A stretch of 64,000 nucleotides of DNA from Euglena gracilis (GCA_039621445.1 CP154955.1:45469540-45533539); one strand, 5' to 3'. Shown: positions 13,001 through 42,829, counted from the first letter of the stretch. Translations and numbers: made by a program. The notes: generated from the sequence alone by a model not told the origin.

Positions 13001-13493
13001 ACACAACTTTTGGCAAAGATTGACCCTTGATGGCATTTTTGAGGCAAAATAGATATAATTTGTTCAATTAGCTTGTCACGTTGCAAAAAAGAAATGTTAA
13101 CAAATGGTTGAACACCGAATTTTTACCAAACATAATTTTTCAAAAATAAAAATTTTACCAAAAATATTTTTCACCTATTTTTTTTTACTGTATTTTTGCC
13201 TACCCTGCAAATAAGTGGGGGGTTCAAATGGGGGGATTCCCTAAACAACTGCTCTCCCTGGGGGGGGGCAGTTGTTCAAACATAACCCGTTGGGGTTGAA
13301 CGATTCAATTGTGTGGGAAACACACTGCCGCGCACCATGCCCCAACGCCCCCCTCAACTCCAGCACCAACAGGGGGTCGGCGGGTGGGTGGGGGGAAACC
13401 TGGAACTTTGCTTCCAGGGCATTCCAATCCACAACGTTCATCACATCGTCCGTGCTGAGAAGAAGGGGCAGGAGACCTTCCACAGCATGCCCT
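3008..13493 (-). CDS. ZMYND12: ZMYND12-like TPR protein (axonemal), ten exons
   Basis: Exons read from splice sites, 5' to 3': 13493-13400, 12337-12248, 11616-11542, 11114-11018, 9739-9570, 7747-7647, 7251-7142, 6304-6167, 3566-3445, 3124-3008 (stop TGA at 3010-3008). From the second exon on, every intron is GT-AG and the phases join without a shift. The product follows vertebrate ZMYND12 from the linker to the C-terminus: EARRLLMEGN, SLQLVPSYFHLA, KQAEEFLSLAQWTLLK, AFGYFDLGNVF, FYNKVKDIWY, then a final helix pair ending near VREFIAQFG. These are TPR-type helices. About 370 residues are assembled, against roughly 365 in the human protein. ZMYND12 is a cilium/flagellum protein that works with TTC29 around inner dynein arms, so a motile flagellum is implied. 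The N-terminal MYND zinc finger was not found: the most 5' exon has a DWNALEAKF stretch where the end of the finger should be, without its cysteines. The true start is unresolved. Confidence 0.9.
3553..3660. repeat. 50-bp near-perfect inverted repeat over a ZMYND12 3' splice site
   Basis: Arms 3553-3602 and 3611-3660, spacer TGAGATCG. Forty-eight of 50 positions pair. The two differences are C versus T between arms on the + strand, which become G-U pairs in the minus-strand transcript, so the RNA stem is fully paired. The acceptor AG of the penultimate ZMYND12 exon is at 3568-3567, inside the stem, and the first 14 exonic bases are part of it. Confidence 0.9.
5540..5830. repeat. dispersed repeat family D, copy 1
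   Basis: Shares CAAAATCAATGG, GGCCAACCC, GGCACTTTCGGCCATTC and the end ACCTTAAACAATGGTGTGG with 60590-60910. It has G/C runs in the same relative places and no ORF. It lies in the long ZMYND12 intron. Confidence 0.5.
7955..8384. mobile_element. hAT-like MITE, subfamily A (430 bp)
   Basis: Termini CAGGGTTTTCTTAAAAC and, reverse-complemented from the right end, CAGGGGTTTTCTTGAGG. The flanking 8-mers GCTGCCAA (7947-7954) and GCTACCAA (8385-8392) differ at one base. The interior again has GGCTGG blocks. It lies in the ZMYND12 intron between the exons at 9570 and 7747. Confidence 0.8.
9787..9905. repeat. GT microsatellite
   Basis: Interrupted (GT)n on +, in the ZMYND12 intron just upstream of the exon at 9739. 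Confidence 0.9.
9988..10066. repeat. A-rich tract, about 80 bases
   Basis: Almost pure A on + (poly-T in the ZMYND12 transcript), broken by a few C. Confidence 0.9.
10290..10520. repeat. dispersed repeat family F, copy 1
   Basis: Shares TCCGGACCCAC, GTCAATTTT, GAAAATAGAGGAAAACC and GGACCCACCT with 42000-42190. It lies in the ZMYND12 intron between the exons at 11018 and 9739. Confidence 0.45.
11196..11310. repeat. ATATC pentanucleotide array
   Basis: About 22 tandem TATCA units, decaying at the right end into TGTCATATCGTG. It lies in a ZMYND12 intron. Confidence 0.92.
11810..12065. repeat. dispersed repeat family G, copy 1
   Basis: Pyrimidine-rich start, AACCTGGCGCCCGGCGGGTT, GGCCCAAACCCAGCC and an end GGTCGCACAGGGGTCAAAT. 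Parallels 24090-24350 (AACCTGGCCTTCAGCCGGG, GGTCCTGCAGGGGTTAAAT). Another tail with GTCGCACAGGTGTTAAAT lies at 9095-9115. Confidence 0.45.
12828..13210 (+). mobile_element. degraded non-autonomous relative of the Tc1/mariner-like element
   Basis: It begins near AGGGTGAACAAAAATCACG and continues ATAATTTTGGTGAAAT, resembling the transposon end GTGCGGACAAAAATTACGG...TTTTGGTGA. It ends near an inverted AGGGTAGGCAAAAATAC. It is collinear with the reverse complement of 62440-62790 through shared blocks such as CAGCCCAAAATGACAAAA and ATTTGTTCAATT. It has no coding capacity and lies between the first two assigned ZMYND12 exons. Confidence 0.6.
13400..13493 (-). CDS. ZMYND12: most 5' exon assigned to the ZMYND12-like gene
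   Basis: The exon lies between a TTAG acceptor at 13495-13494 and a CAG|GTTTCC donor after 13400, and it joins the next exon in phase 0. The open frame reads HAVEGLLPLLLSTDD and then DWNALEAKF. The last part can be aligned with the end of the human MYND finger (DWDSIHEKIC), but the zinc-binding His and Cys are absent. So either the finger is lost or degenerate, or this is a linker and the finger lies on an unseen upstream exon. The acceptor directly abuts a terminal-inverted-repeat element. An upstream ATG at 14662 could be joined through that element but is interrupted by a MITE; I do not assert it. Confidence 0.5.
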
Positions 13494-14296
13494 CTAACCC
13501 CCCCCCCATTTAAACCGACCCCCCTTCTAAACCGACCTACCCTTCCAAACCGACCCATTGCAGAATTTCAACCAAAAAAAAGAAATAAACCGACCCATGG
13601 CAACTATGTACAACATAATGGAAGCCGCCAACAGAAAGAGCGTCCAGGTTCATGGAATGGTTATCTTTGCATTCAGAAATTAGGATTATGCACACCAAAT
13701 TTGGATTATCCGCTCAAAACATTGGCCACTCAAATTAGGAATTTGCCCTAAATGTCTGGCTTATTGGCACACCGAATTGGGGATTTTCCCATCAAAACTT
13801 GGAACCATCAATAAGGAAATTAGGCATTTGCCACCCAGAATCGGGAATTAGCAAACCACATTATGTCTGCATCCCAAATTTGGCATTTTCCCCAAAATTA
13901 AGAGTTCTGCAACAGGAATTTCACCCAAAATTAGCATTTGCTTCCAAATTTTGGAGATTCCCCCGAAAATTTGGAGTTGGCACCAAAAATTACAAAATTA
14001 GGCATTTGCAACCTAAAATTTGAAGTTTGCACCCAAAATGAGGCAGCTTGCTACCAAAAATTGGATATGGCACCCAAAATTCCGCATTTGCCCCTGAAAA
14101 TTAAGAATTTGCATCCCAAATTAGGCATTTGCCAATCGAAATTGCCTTGCCAACGCCAAACTGCTTCCGTCACGCCGTCGGCCCTCCATGTGCTCCCCCT
14201 GAAACCGACCCCCCGTCCAAACCGACCCCCTCCAGGATTTCCACCAACCCAAAAATCTTAAGCCAACGGGTCGGTTTAAATGAGGGGGGGGTTTAC
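13494..14296. mobile_element. TIR element with internal degenerate minisatellite (about 800 bp)
   Basis: Both ends read inward as a C-run followed by ATTTAAACCGACC (13498-13530 on +; 14268-14294 on the other strand). AAACCGACC blocks recur inside each end. The middle (about 13670-14150) is about 20 imperfect copies of a 20-24 bp unit around CAAATTAGGCATTTGC. On the minus strand the outer boundaries read GTAAACCCCC (from 14296) and GGGGTTAG (to 13494), so the element could be a whole GT-AG intron. No ORF is credible. Confidence 0.7.
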
Positions 14297-14342
14297 TGCC
14301 AGGGAGATGCTGCCTGATACACTGGGTTGGGTGGGAGCCGAC

Positions 14343-14638
14343 CAGGTTGTTTTTTTACCAACCCTGGGGGGGGGAGGGGGGGTCCGGAGTGCCTGCCCAG
14401 GCAGGCACTACCCCCCCCCTCCGGGGTCGGATTTCGGCCTGTGCCCAGGCACATTCCTTTGAAAGTAGGCTACTTTTGGCTCCCCGGCACCTTTGGCGCC
14501 AGGGTCTGTGCTAGGGCACTTTTGGCCGTGTGCCCCCCCCCCCCCGGGGGTCGGATCGGGAGGGCCTTGGAGTGCCTGCCCAGGCAGGCACCCCCCCCCC
14601 CCCGGGGTGGGGTAGGCACCCGACAAAAATACAGCCTG
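14343..14638. mobile_element. hAT-like MITE, subfamily B (296 bp)
   Basis: Left end CAGGTTGTTTTTTTACC; right end, reverse-complemented, CAGGCTGTATTTTTGTC. The flanking duplication GAGCCGAC is perfect (14335-14342 and 14639-14646). The interior carries the palindrome GTGCCTGCCCAGGCAGGCAC and G/C runs. It is next to the minisatellite-bearing TIR element. Confidence 0.85.
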
Positions 14639-14921
14639 GAGCCGACATAGTGCACGCGGCATGGAATGCGCAGAAGAGAGGGTTTCTGGCCTCCTTCAAC
14701 GATGAGAATGATCCTCAGCGACAACTGCACAAATAAATTTCATGCAAGTGGCAATGCTGTATTCCGCAGCAAGGGATGAATGGTTGAAGAGCAAGGTAGA
14801 CCTGTCCCTCCCGTGTGCTGTCCGTCCTGGGGACCGCATCGCCTCTGCTCCTGTGTGGCGAAGAGAACAAATGTTTGTGTAAACAAAATTCATAAACCAA
14901 TTTCCATACATCAATGCACTG

Positions 14922-15041
<120 letters not shown>

Positions 15042-15714
15042 AACACACAAAGTGCATGCACGCAGCCACAGGCTTCAGCAGATACATACGTTCACTAGCT
15101 GTGACATTCTATCATATCCCCCCCGCCATCTTTCTAAGACGTGCAACTATGCTGGCAATTTGCTTCAACGAGGCTTTTTTCAACGGAATGGAACTGTAAA
15201 CAGACAAACAGCAAGCAAACCCCCCTTCAAAGCACTTCTGGTGCTGTGTGGCCAAAATATTGGGCCAAATCAACAAATCCGAGAGAAAAGGCGTCGGGTG
15301 CCAAAACTTCAATGAGCAGAAACCAAGAATTCTGCTCATCCCAACGAAGGCAATTCTTCACCCCAGAATAATAGAATAAAAATTCTGATCAGGTTTGTGC
15401 CCTTTACACAGGGCTATGTCAAGGCATGCCGTGGCTTGTGCACAGGGGATGCTCATAACGGACCCAACAAAGGCGATGCATCAAGAACAAAGTAGAACAA
15501 CAATGACAAAGAGGGTGAGGGACCACCTGAAGCTCAGGGTCAGGCAGCAAATCTAGAAGACATCCTGAACTGACAAACAACAACAGAGAAAAGCGATCAG
15601 GGATTGACCCCCCACTGAATCAAAAAAAAAACCACAATGCAAACCAGAACCATGAGCAAAAAACATCCTGTCCAGGGTGGCCCACGTTTTTTTTCTTGTC
15701 CCAGCACATTCAAT

Positions 15715-16035
15715 TAAAACCCACAACAAAAACGGCGGAAAAATGTGGCCACATTTTGGGGAAAAGAAACTGGTCGACTGAGGAAAAAAAAGTGTGGTTT
15801 TTGGCATCCCCATCCATCCACCCATCCACCCACCCACCCATCCATCCATCCATCCATCCACCCATCCATCCACCCATCCACTTCAGGACAATGACCCATC
15901 CAGCCAAAACGTCAAAAAAAAGCTTGGACTTTTAAAATATCGGACCACGTTTTACCCCCAGACCAGCCGTCCTTGAGGAGCGGTCCTTAAATGGAAAAAA
16001 ACATCCCGTCCCTCAAAGACCGCCGTGGGGATTCC
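15715..16035. repeat. dispersed repeat family C, copy 1
   Basis: Shared signature with the copies at 31700, 51190 and 63710: CCCAGCACATTCAAT, GGACAATGACCCATCCAGCC, AAAACGTCAAAAA, and an end with TCCTTAAATGG and CCCTCAAAGACCGCC. A CCAT/CCAC microsatellite (15809-15883) has expanded inside this copy. Confidence 0.6.
15809..15883. repeat. CCAT/CCAC tetranucleotide array
   Basis: Tandem CCATCCAC-type units inside family C copy 1. A short CCAT array also occurs at 3739-3763. Confidence 0.9.
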
Positions 16036-16507
16036 TGCGGCTGATCGCCGCCAACAAACTGGGGGGGGGTAGAAGAGGTTCAATTACGCCGGACAAGAAT
16101 ACTGCAGCGCCGCACTATCGTCATGGGTGACCCGCCGCGGTGCCCCCAACGGCAGGCATCACGTAGCGGCCATGACATCCTTGGCGTCGCAGGAACGGAG
16201 TGACTTCCCGTCCCCAGCGACGGATTGGTGCAGTGCGTGGAAGAGTACTGGTACTGTGTGTGGTGGGCGAGGTGGGTACGCTGCGGGCACCGCTGCGGTA
16301 GTTAGAGGCCGAGACGCCGGTACCGTGGCACCCCGGTCCGAGATCCCGTGGACAAAGAGGCTCGACGTCAGAGTTCGGGTCCGCTGTAATTTCCACACTT
16401 GGTTCCAAATTGGGGGGTCTGGATGGGATGTTTGTCGCCATATGCCCCCAGAACGAGGCACCCCAGAGGCAAACAAAATGCATCGAATGAATGGTGCGGA
16501 TAAATCC

Positions 16508-35230
<18,723 letters not shown>

Positions 35231-37141
35231 GTCGCGTGCACACCGGGCGCGTTACGCCATCACCCCGCGGTGGGTCGAGGGCGCCGTCCGTCCATGGGCT
35301 TGCCGGTGTCTGCGGTGGGAGGCAGGCAGTCGAGGGAGTGACACATGGGCTGTGGTTGGCCCGCATTCAGACACAGAAAAGGGTGGACGATGCCGTGCCA
35401 GGAAATGGATGGTATGGTTCGACTCCAATCCATTGAAGCGACCCCACACCACACACTGCTCCCGACAACAAACACCAGAATAAGCATCCGCAAGAGCGTC
35501 GGAAAATTGTTCTTATCGCAGGCAATGACGGCAAAAGGCGTTCCACCTACCCAGCCCATGATCGTTCACTTTCTTTGCTGCTTTGGGACCAGAACAAAAT
35601 CAAGCGGGGGGCGCGTTCATCGGAAATAATCACGACTGCAGCTACATGCGCAGGTGACAACTACAGCGATGCCTCCATTGAGTGGGTGCCTGACCCTCAA
35701 ACGTAGTTGCACTGCACACCAAATGTCACCAAAAAATTAGGAAATCAGCCTTTGTTATTGCCAAAATCCAAACATTTCTTTCTCAGAAGGCAGTTGAATG
35801 GGAGGGAGACAAGTCACAACAGTGATTCTACTGTACAAATCTGAGCCTGGGACCCAACTTTGGCACAAAGGCCAGCGTCGGGCTCAGGCCCAGGCGATTG
35901 TGTCGGTCGCGTGGGGGGTCAAAGATCGAGGGGGGGGGGATCAGAACAGCTTCACTGTTGACGGAGTGGTTCGCCATGAGAGCTGGGGTGGATACTGCCA
36001 TTTGGGTTCTCACACACAAAAATGTGCGCAAACACACCTGAAGGCTCGTCTGATGTCAGGGCTCATCACGCTTGAAAGGAGGGTCTGAGTGCACCTGTCC
36101 CACCTTCTTCTAAAAGAAACATTTCAAAATGATTGTACGAAATGACAAAAAATGCACGCTTTTTCAAGAAATGGACAATTCTAACTGACCACTACGCACC
36201 ACTTCATTCACTATGAAGTCACCTGCACTGGGCATCTTCGCAACGGCCATACTTTTTATAATGACAACTGGAGAGTGCCATGGCGCAAATCCAAAATCCT
36301 TTGTGTATTTGTTTAACACAGTCTGCCAATTTTATCAAAACGATCTTCACAAAAAATCCTGCCAAATATTTCCAGATCTTTTTGGTCAAAACCGCCAAAT
36401 TTTTCCGTCCCCAATTTTCCCATCACCAATTCCCCCCTGTGTGCATTTGCACAACGGTCACCCTAATTTAAATTTTAAAATTTTGTGTTAATCGCACATC
36501 TCATATGACACCACTCATTGGAAGCCGCAAAATATCCAAACCTGAAGCTCTTCAGCAAGGCTTCGAAACACATTGCAGACTTCGAGACAAGAAAGCGTCG
36601 TATGTGGTCTGAAAGAAAATTACAGGCAACTGACAATCAAAGACCAGAGCATGTTTTGAATGAACTCCATCGAAAAAAAGGGGGATTACGCAAAATTCTC
36701 CGAAAACGAGATGGAAACATTTGGTGGTCTCGGCCAAAACGGGACGGAAATATTTGGCAGGCCATTTTCAGTCAATTGTTCATTTTCCTTTGGTTCTGCC
36801 AATTCTTCCATCCCAATTCCTTCGGCACCCCCCCCCCCTGTGGTGACTTGCAACTGATCACTCAGTGTGGCGAGAAAACAGCTCTGAAGAATCTCAACAA
36901 AACACAACAGAACCCAACGTGGGGTTGTAGAACCAAATCGTGGGATGCCATAATGCATCTGGTAACCGTTGAACATCTCTGCAACAAGCACGCTGATTTG
37001 ACTCCCATGACCCATGACTGACGCCGTCGATAAGCAGTGTGACATATCCACCAAAAGTGTGTTTCTGGATGGCCAATTGGTCTGCTCCGTCACGACCCTT
37101 TGTTCTCTATCAAACGTGTTAATTTATGAGTGCTAAGCCCA

Positions 37142-37240
37142 ACCCTTGAAGGACAAAACCGTGTTTATGGGCACAAATGCGCGCACCAACAAAATTATGT
37201 TTGTGCGTGCATTTGCGCCCATAAACACAATTTTGTCCTT
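37142..37240. repeat. inverted repeat, arms about 46-49 bp
   Basis: Left arm starts CCCTTGAAGGACAAAACCG and the right arm ends ATTTTGTCCTTCAAGGG. About 44 of 49 positions pair, around an AT-rich spacer of about 7 bases. It lies in the spacer between PRP16 and the NPSN-like gene, with no visible target duplication. Confidence 0.7.
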
Positions 37241-39650
37241 CAAGGGGTGAAATTATTCTGCCTGGTTCTTTGCAACAAAACTGATTGTGCGGATCCCGGG
37301 CATAAATATGGTGGAAGACACCCATCCCCTTCGTTCTTTCCCTATTTCCCCTGCGCATCACTGGTTCCGGGGGTTTTGACGTGCGGAGCCCATTTTCGGA
37401 ACCCCCTAAAACACCATTTTTCGCCAAAGCCCCAGGGATCACACCGCCAAAAGCAGATTTTTGCTCATTTTTTGCACTCTCTTGCCGCAATGCTTTCAAT
37501 CCCCTGGAGCCACACAGTCGAAAGGAAAATTTTTGCAGATTTACGCATATGCGCAAAACCAACATAAAAAAGCTTAAATGCGATTCCGGCCGTCTAAGGT
37601 CGCCTCCAGTCGTATATCTCAAGCACTTCTCTTGTATGCAAATAAAAAAAATTGCACAAAAAACCGACATTTACCCTAAAAATTCCCAAAATATCTCTCA
37701 CCATCCCCTTCCCAAAAACCAGCCGTTGCCTTTTATTCCCAGAAATCGAATCAATAATGCGCTCCAGGGGAGGGTCCGCCACTCCAGGTTCTGAGGGAAA
37801 TCACCTACAAATTCTGAATTGGAAAAAAATCAAAATACCCCCATTGCCTTTTGCGTCAGGTCTTTGCTGCTTTCTGCGGATCCCTGAGAGAGGATAGGAA
37901 AACAGCAAATAATTTGACAATAATAATAATGTACACTACAAAAGATCGTAAAAGGGATCTGAAATGCAACTCGTTTCTGGGAATGGCCTCCCATCCTGCC
38001 GTTGAGCTCTGTTGACAACACTTTCTGGCAGCGGTGCCGATTTCCAGGGCAACCAATTTGTTGCAATGGTCGGGACAGTTGCCAGCAGAGTGGTATGGGT
38101 CAGGACAAATGAGTCAGGAACAGTGTGTCTGCAAGTATCAGGCACACATCTCGGGGTCAGCCTCGTCTTTTTCAGGAGCGATCAGGCAATCCTCTTTTTC
38201 TTCCGGGGAGGGGATTGCCCCTGGGAAACTGGCAAACTATCATTTGAAAGGTGGGCTAATACTGTAAGCACATACGCAGCAACCCGGGTGAGGGTAATTG
38301 AGGGTGGTGTTGAATGGGGACATTCTTGGGTAGAGGCCCGTGTTTTAGGGCAAACAACAGCTGCTGTTGCGAGTGTTAGGGACAGGGTCAGGATTCGGGG
38401 TAACGTCTGGGATGGTCGGTTGTAAACCCCAAAACCCCCTGATGCACCCCGCAGAAGGTAATGGCGCAAAGCAGATATTTATTCATTCTCCTCCAAAAAA
38501 CAACATCGGCAAAAATGACTGCTTCAACAAATTTGAGGCGGCACATAAAATAAAATGTGCAAAATTCAAAAACTATGCACCCCTCCAAACTCAATGAAAA
38601 ATTAAATGACAAGCAAAAGGGTCTGGATGGGGGACGCTCATTGGGCATGGGTTTATGGGCATTTGCCTTGCTGAATCTAGACGGTCCGGACACCCCGTTC
38701 ATTGGGCAAGGGGTTCATCAGACACGGCAGGGGGGTGAAACTGTGCATTTTTGGGAGTTCATTTGCCTGTCTGCTGCAAAATCTGCTGCACTTCCTCCTC
38801 AAAATACAATGGGAGGAGCATATTTCCAAGCAAGATGGGGCTTAAAAATGATCGACGACTTTATTGTTGAAAGAACAACAAATTTATAATAATAAATTGT
38901 ATTGATAATAATATGCAATATTATAAAATATTTTATTGATAATAATATATAATGTTATAATAACATTATAATGCTAATAATATGATAATGTAGAATAATA
39001 GAAATTTTAGCACCAGAAACAAAATGTACAAATTTCAATTCAACTCTCTCCAGAATAATGTATTTTGAAGCAGCAAAATATTTCATTGAAGAAATGTTAT
39101 CTACCAACAAATGTATGGCATTAATTCTTATTATACTAAATGGATTGTTTATTGTGCGTTCTTTTTTGACTTATTGTGTTCCCCCTAATTATAGGGGAGC
39201 AAGCCCCATCAGGGAAGCGCATACATATCCTCCAGATTAAATTTCAAAACTAACACTTATAAAGAATTAGCATACTTTTGGTTTCTGGTGCTAAAAGAGC
39301 AAAATAAATAACGACAAGGTGGTGCACTTGGAGCTGATGTAGAATCCCATGCAGGTCCAACGGAGCCTGCGCAGGGTGATGGATGGTGACGGATGATGCA
39401 GAAACCATTTGAAGGGCTGTCCTGGAGGTGGAGGTTGCATCCGACTGCAAATTGGAAGCAGCCCAACAGGGACACCTCTTCTGGAAGCCGAAATGTTTTG
39501 GAACAAGGCATCTCCTTCTCCTCTGGGCACAACCCCCCCCCCCCCCGCCCAATGGCTTCCCCTCAATTTTCACATTTCTTCATTGCCCACTTCTGCGAAG
39601 CCAAAAATCTTGTCCGTGAAACTTACAACGAGTCCAAGAATCCGCTCCTT

Positions 39651-39768
39651 GGTATTGTTGTTGTTGTTGTTGTTGTAATTGTTGGTGGTGGTGGTGGTTT
39701 GTTGTCATTGCTGTTGTTGCTGCTGCTGCTGCAGTTGTTGTTGTTGCTGCTGTTGTTGTTGGGGGGGG
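39651..39768. repeat. GTT/GCT trinucleotide-rich tract
   Basis: GTTGTT and GCTGCT units with GGTGGT interruptions, in an unassigned spacer. Confidence 0.85.
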
Positions 39769-40006
39769 GGGTTATGGCTCGGATCCTGAAATCGAACCAC
39801 GGGGGTTGTGGTGTTAGGGCTTACATAACATGCACATGCACTCAAATGCACTCAATACCAAACGTCGTCATACTCCGTTTTTGTGATATTCAGAAAAAGC
39901 TTCCCGTAACAACATCACCAACTTTATCATAACAACTTCCATCTCAATGCTGTGCAAGGCTTCTGCAAGGGCACACAGGCAAGAGCTATCACCCCACTAG
40001 TCGGGA

Positions 40007-40223
40007 TCACTGGAAACGCCGCAGGAAAAGGGTGTGGATGTTGCCAAGGATGGGGGCAACCATTAGCGGCCTGTCCACCGACTCCGAAGCAGGGCATCCC
40101 TCGGCGACGGGCGGCACGGCGCCACCGTTTCCTGCCGACGTTGCCGTACACAACGCATTCAGCAGCGATGCCGCGCGGGCGGCAAAATGCCCGTGCCGAT
40201 GCCAGCAGCAGGGGAGGGGGGCT
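40007..40223 (-). CDS. exon-like block ending in a stop, unknown product
   Basis: A good acceptor (TACGCAG at 40230-40224) is followed by a GC-rich open frame that includes RAASLLNALCTATSAG and ends LFLRRFQ and TGA (40009-40007). GC content and acceptor suggest a terminal exon. It could be the tail of the NPSN-like gene 2.6 kb upstream in transcription, or part of an unseen gene. The + strand is also open here, so strand choice rests on the acceptor alone. Confidence 0.3.
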
Positions 40224-40499
40224 CTGCGTACCGGGGGGTAGTGGCGTCCAAGCACTCTAGACACTTGGTATGTTGGTGGTGTTGTCGGGATTTGTCGGGA
40301 TTTGTCCGGGGGTTTGAACACTGGAGGTGGGGGTCCCGGTCACATGATTTTGGAAGAATTTGATCTGAGGCAAATGACGACTGTTGGCCACTTTTGCCCA
40401 CTGTTGGCCAACTTCAGGCCATTTTTTTTGGGCCACTTTTTTTTTTGCTGTGGTTGACTGCTTTTGACCTTTTTTGCTCAGAAACAACAACACAGACAC

Positions 40500-40924
<425 letters not shown>

Positions 40925-41321
40925 CGTGCGCACTGCATGATTACACACTTCGTGCGCACTGCATGATTGAGTCCTGGATGGGGGACCCTGTGGACCGGGA
41001 TGAACAACCCAGGCATTTCGCGCGCACTTGCGCCGAAATTGGTCGAAATCCTGAGGTGACACTTTTGCAGTCTCGGACGTTGGTGTTTGAAAATGGTGAA
41101 TTGTCATGAGAACTGCCCACATACGCCATTTCTTTAATGAAATACCATCCAGATAGTAATTTCAACCAGCTTCTTGCCAATGGAAAGTTCCTTTTGATCT
41201 ATAATTCAGCCAAATGAAGCAGGAAAACTTGACAATCTTTTGACCAATTTTAAATTGATTAATTAAAAATTAGTTGATTAGTTAATTAAAATCAGTTATT
41301 ATTTTTTTTAACTGCCTGACG

Positions 41322-41723
41322 GTGTTCTATTGTTTCTGGGCCATAAAAAGAGCCGCAGAAAAAAATGAGGACCTGAACATCGTGGAGCCCAAGAAAAATG
41401 GAGACAATGTGAACTTCCTAAATTTTCATCGGAACAAAAAGCAACAAAACTTCATCAGGCAACCTGTGCTCAGCCGGAGAAACAAGCTGGAGGAAACACT
41501 GGCCATGCACAGCGTTTTGGCGGCTGACGTGGGGAACCTGAGACGCTGTCGGCCGCGGTTCTCACCCCCAGGGATCACTTTTGGGCTGGGAAAAAATGGA
41601 ACGGATGGGAATGGAGGCAAGGTTAAGATACGTTGGGAGGAGGAATGCGTGGAAGTCATCCAGACGTCGCCACTTTGTACACCCCATCATCTCCTACCAT
41701 GTATGCGGGGCAATTTGGAATAA
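41322..41723 (+). CDS. hypothetical 133-codon open frame
   Basis: Uninterrupted, with mixed composition (Lys/Asn-rich start, then GNLRRCRPRFSPPG). It has no recognised domain, no neighbours on this strand and no clear splice signals. It may be a fragment of an old mobile element or chance. It is the only + strand frame here that is not low-complexity. Confidence 0.2.
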   Translation: MFYCFWAIKRAAEKNEDLNIVEPKKNGDNVNFLNFHRNKKQQNFIRQPVLSRRNKLEETLAMHSVLAADVGNLRRCRPRFSPPGITFGLGKNGTDGNGGKVKIRWEEECVEVIQTSPLCTPHHLLPCMRGNLE

Positions 41724-41999
41724 AAGAATTTGCCCAAAAACTTATGATCCTTCAATGTTTCATTTGGGATTTCTGCCCCTGGTTTATGACATTAATGGCA
41801 GGTGACAAATTGGCAGACAAAAGAGGAGGCGACGACTTTCGGAAGAATTGCTCGGGGTAATGGATGCTCAGGGGTAATGCGGACGCCGGTAGTGGAGTCA
41901 GTGGTCAGTGGTCAGTGATGGGGATGGGGAGCCTCGCCGCTTACAGTTTCTGAAGGTGGAACCCCAACTATTTCTCCAGCGCGGAGTCAAGGGCAGGAG

Positions 42000-42190
42000 C
42001 CAGAGGATTATTTTTAGGGACCTGGGAGGGAGGGGGGTCCGGACCCACTTGCCCACTTGTGGGAAGGGAAGGCTCGGGGGGACCCACCTTGGTGTCAATT
42101 TTTGGGGTCATTTTTTTGCGTCGAAAATAGAGGGAAACCTCACCTCCGGTGGGGGTACCTACCCACTTGGCCCCGATCCCCCAGCCCCCC
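42000..42190. repeat. dispersed repeat family F, copy 2
   Basis: GGTCCGGACCCAC, GGACCCACCTTGGTGTCAA, GAAAATAGAGGGAAACC, as in 10290-10520. Confidence 0.45.
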
Positions 42191-42679
42191 CCCCCCAGCC
42201 ACCAAACTTATAAACAGAGGTTTTGGCATTTCATACAAATGAGCCTCGAATGAAATCCAGCCATGGACCCCCCCCCCAAAAGCCACTCAATTCAACTTCA
42301 CTCACCTGCCTCCCCTGGAGCCTTGTCTTTAATCGGAGCAATGGAACTTCCCTCTGGCTGCCACCCACAAAGCGGAGGGTGGGCAAAGCCGCGGCGAGGT
42401 CAGGACGGTCAGGATGGGTCAGGGGTTGGGGAGTGGGGAGGGGGCGGCGGAGTATAGGTAGGAGGCAGACAGGCGGTGTGGGGAGGGCGAGGGCGAGGGC
42501 AACGTCAGGCACTCCCTCACCATTGTGAGAGCGTCGCACTCACCCACTTTGGAAAAAAGATGGACAAATAATGCCCTCAGATGCCTGTCCACGTGGGAGA
42601 TACCTCGGAAACAACAAGCCTTTACCTTGGCACTTTTGGCGCTTTTGGCACTGACGTTCCTTCGGTGCATATGTCAAAG

Positions 42680-42798
42680 TGTGTGCGTGTGTGCGCGCGC
42701 GCGTGTGGGTGTGTGTTGTGTGTGAGTGTATGTGTGTATGTGTGTCTTGCTGTGAGCGAGTGAGTGTGTGTGTGTGCGTGTGCTGCGTGTGTGTTGTG

Positions 42799-42829
<31 letters not shown>

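Larger units (their letters stand above)
35231..40006. other. spacer upstream of PRP16
   Basis: No promoter motif was recognised. It holds the inverted repeat at 37142-37240, an AT-rich stretch at 38880-39010, a GTT-rich tract and a few short open frames without family resemblance. Confidence 0.5.

Noticed and set aside
14639-14730. Minus-strand frame ending RIPCRVHYVGS, recalling an FKBP-type VHYxG motif
   Set aside because: Only one short block, no other FKBP elements nearby, and it is interrupted by a MITE; the likeness is too small.
35405-35430. GGTTCGACTCC resembling a tRNA B box
   Set aside because: No A box or foldable cloverleaf is found at the right distance.
38012-38425. 137-codon + strand open frame
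   Set aside because: No family resemblance, no splice context, opposite in strand to all genes, and partly open on the other strand too.
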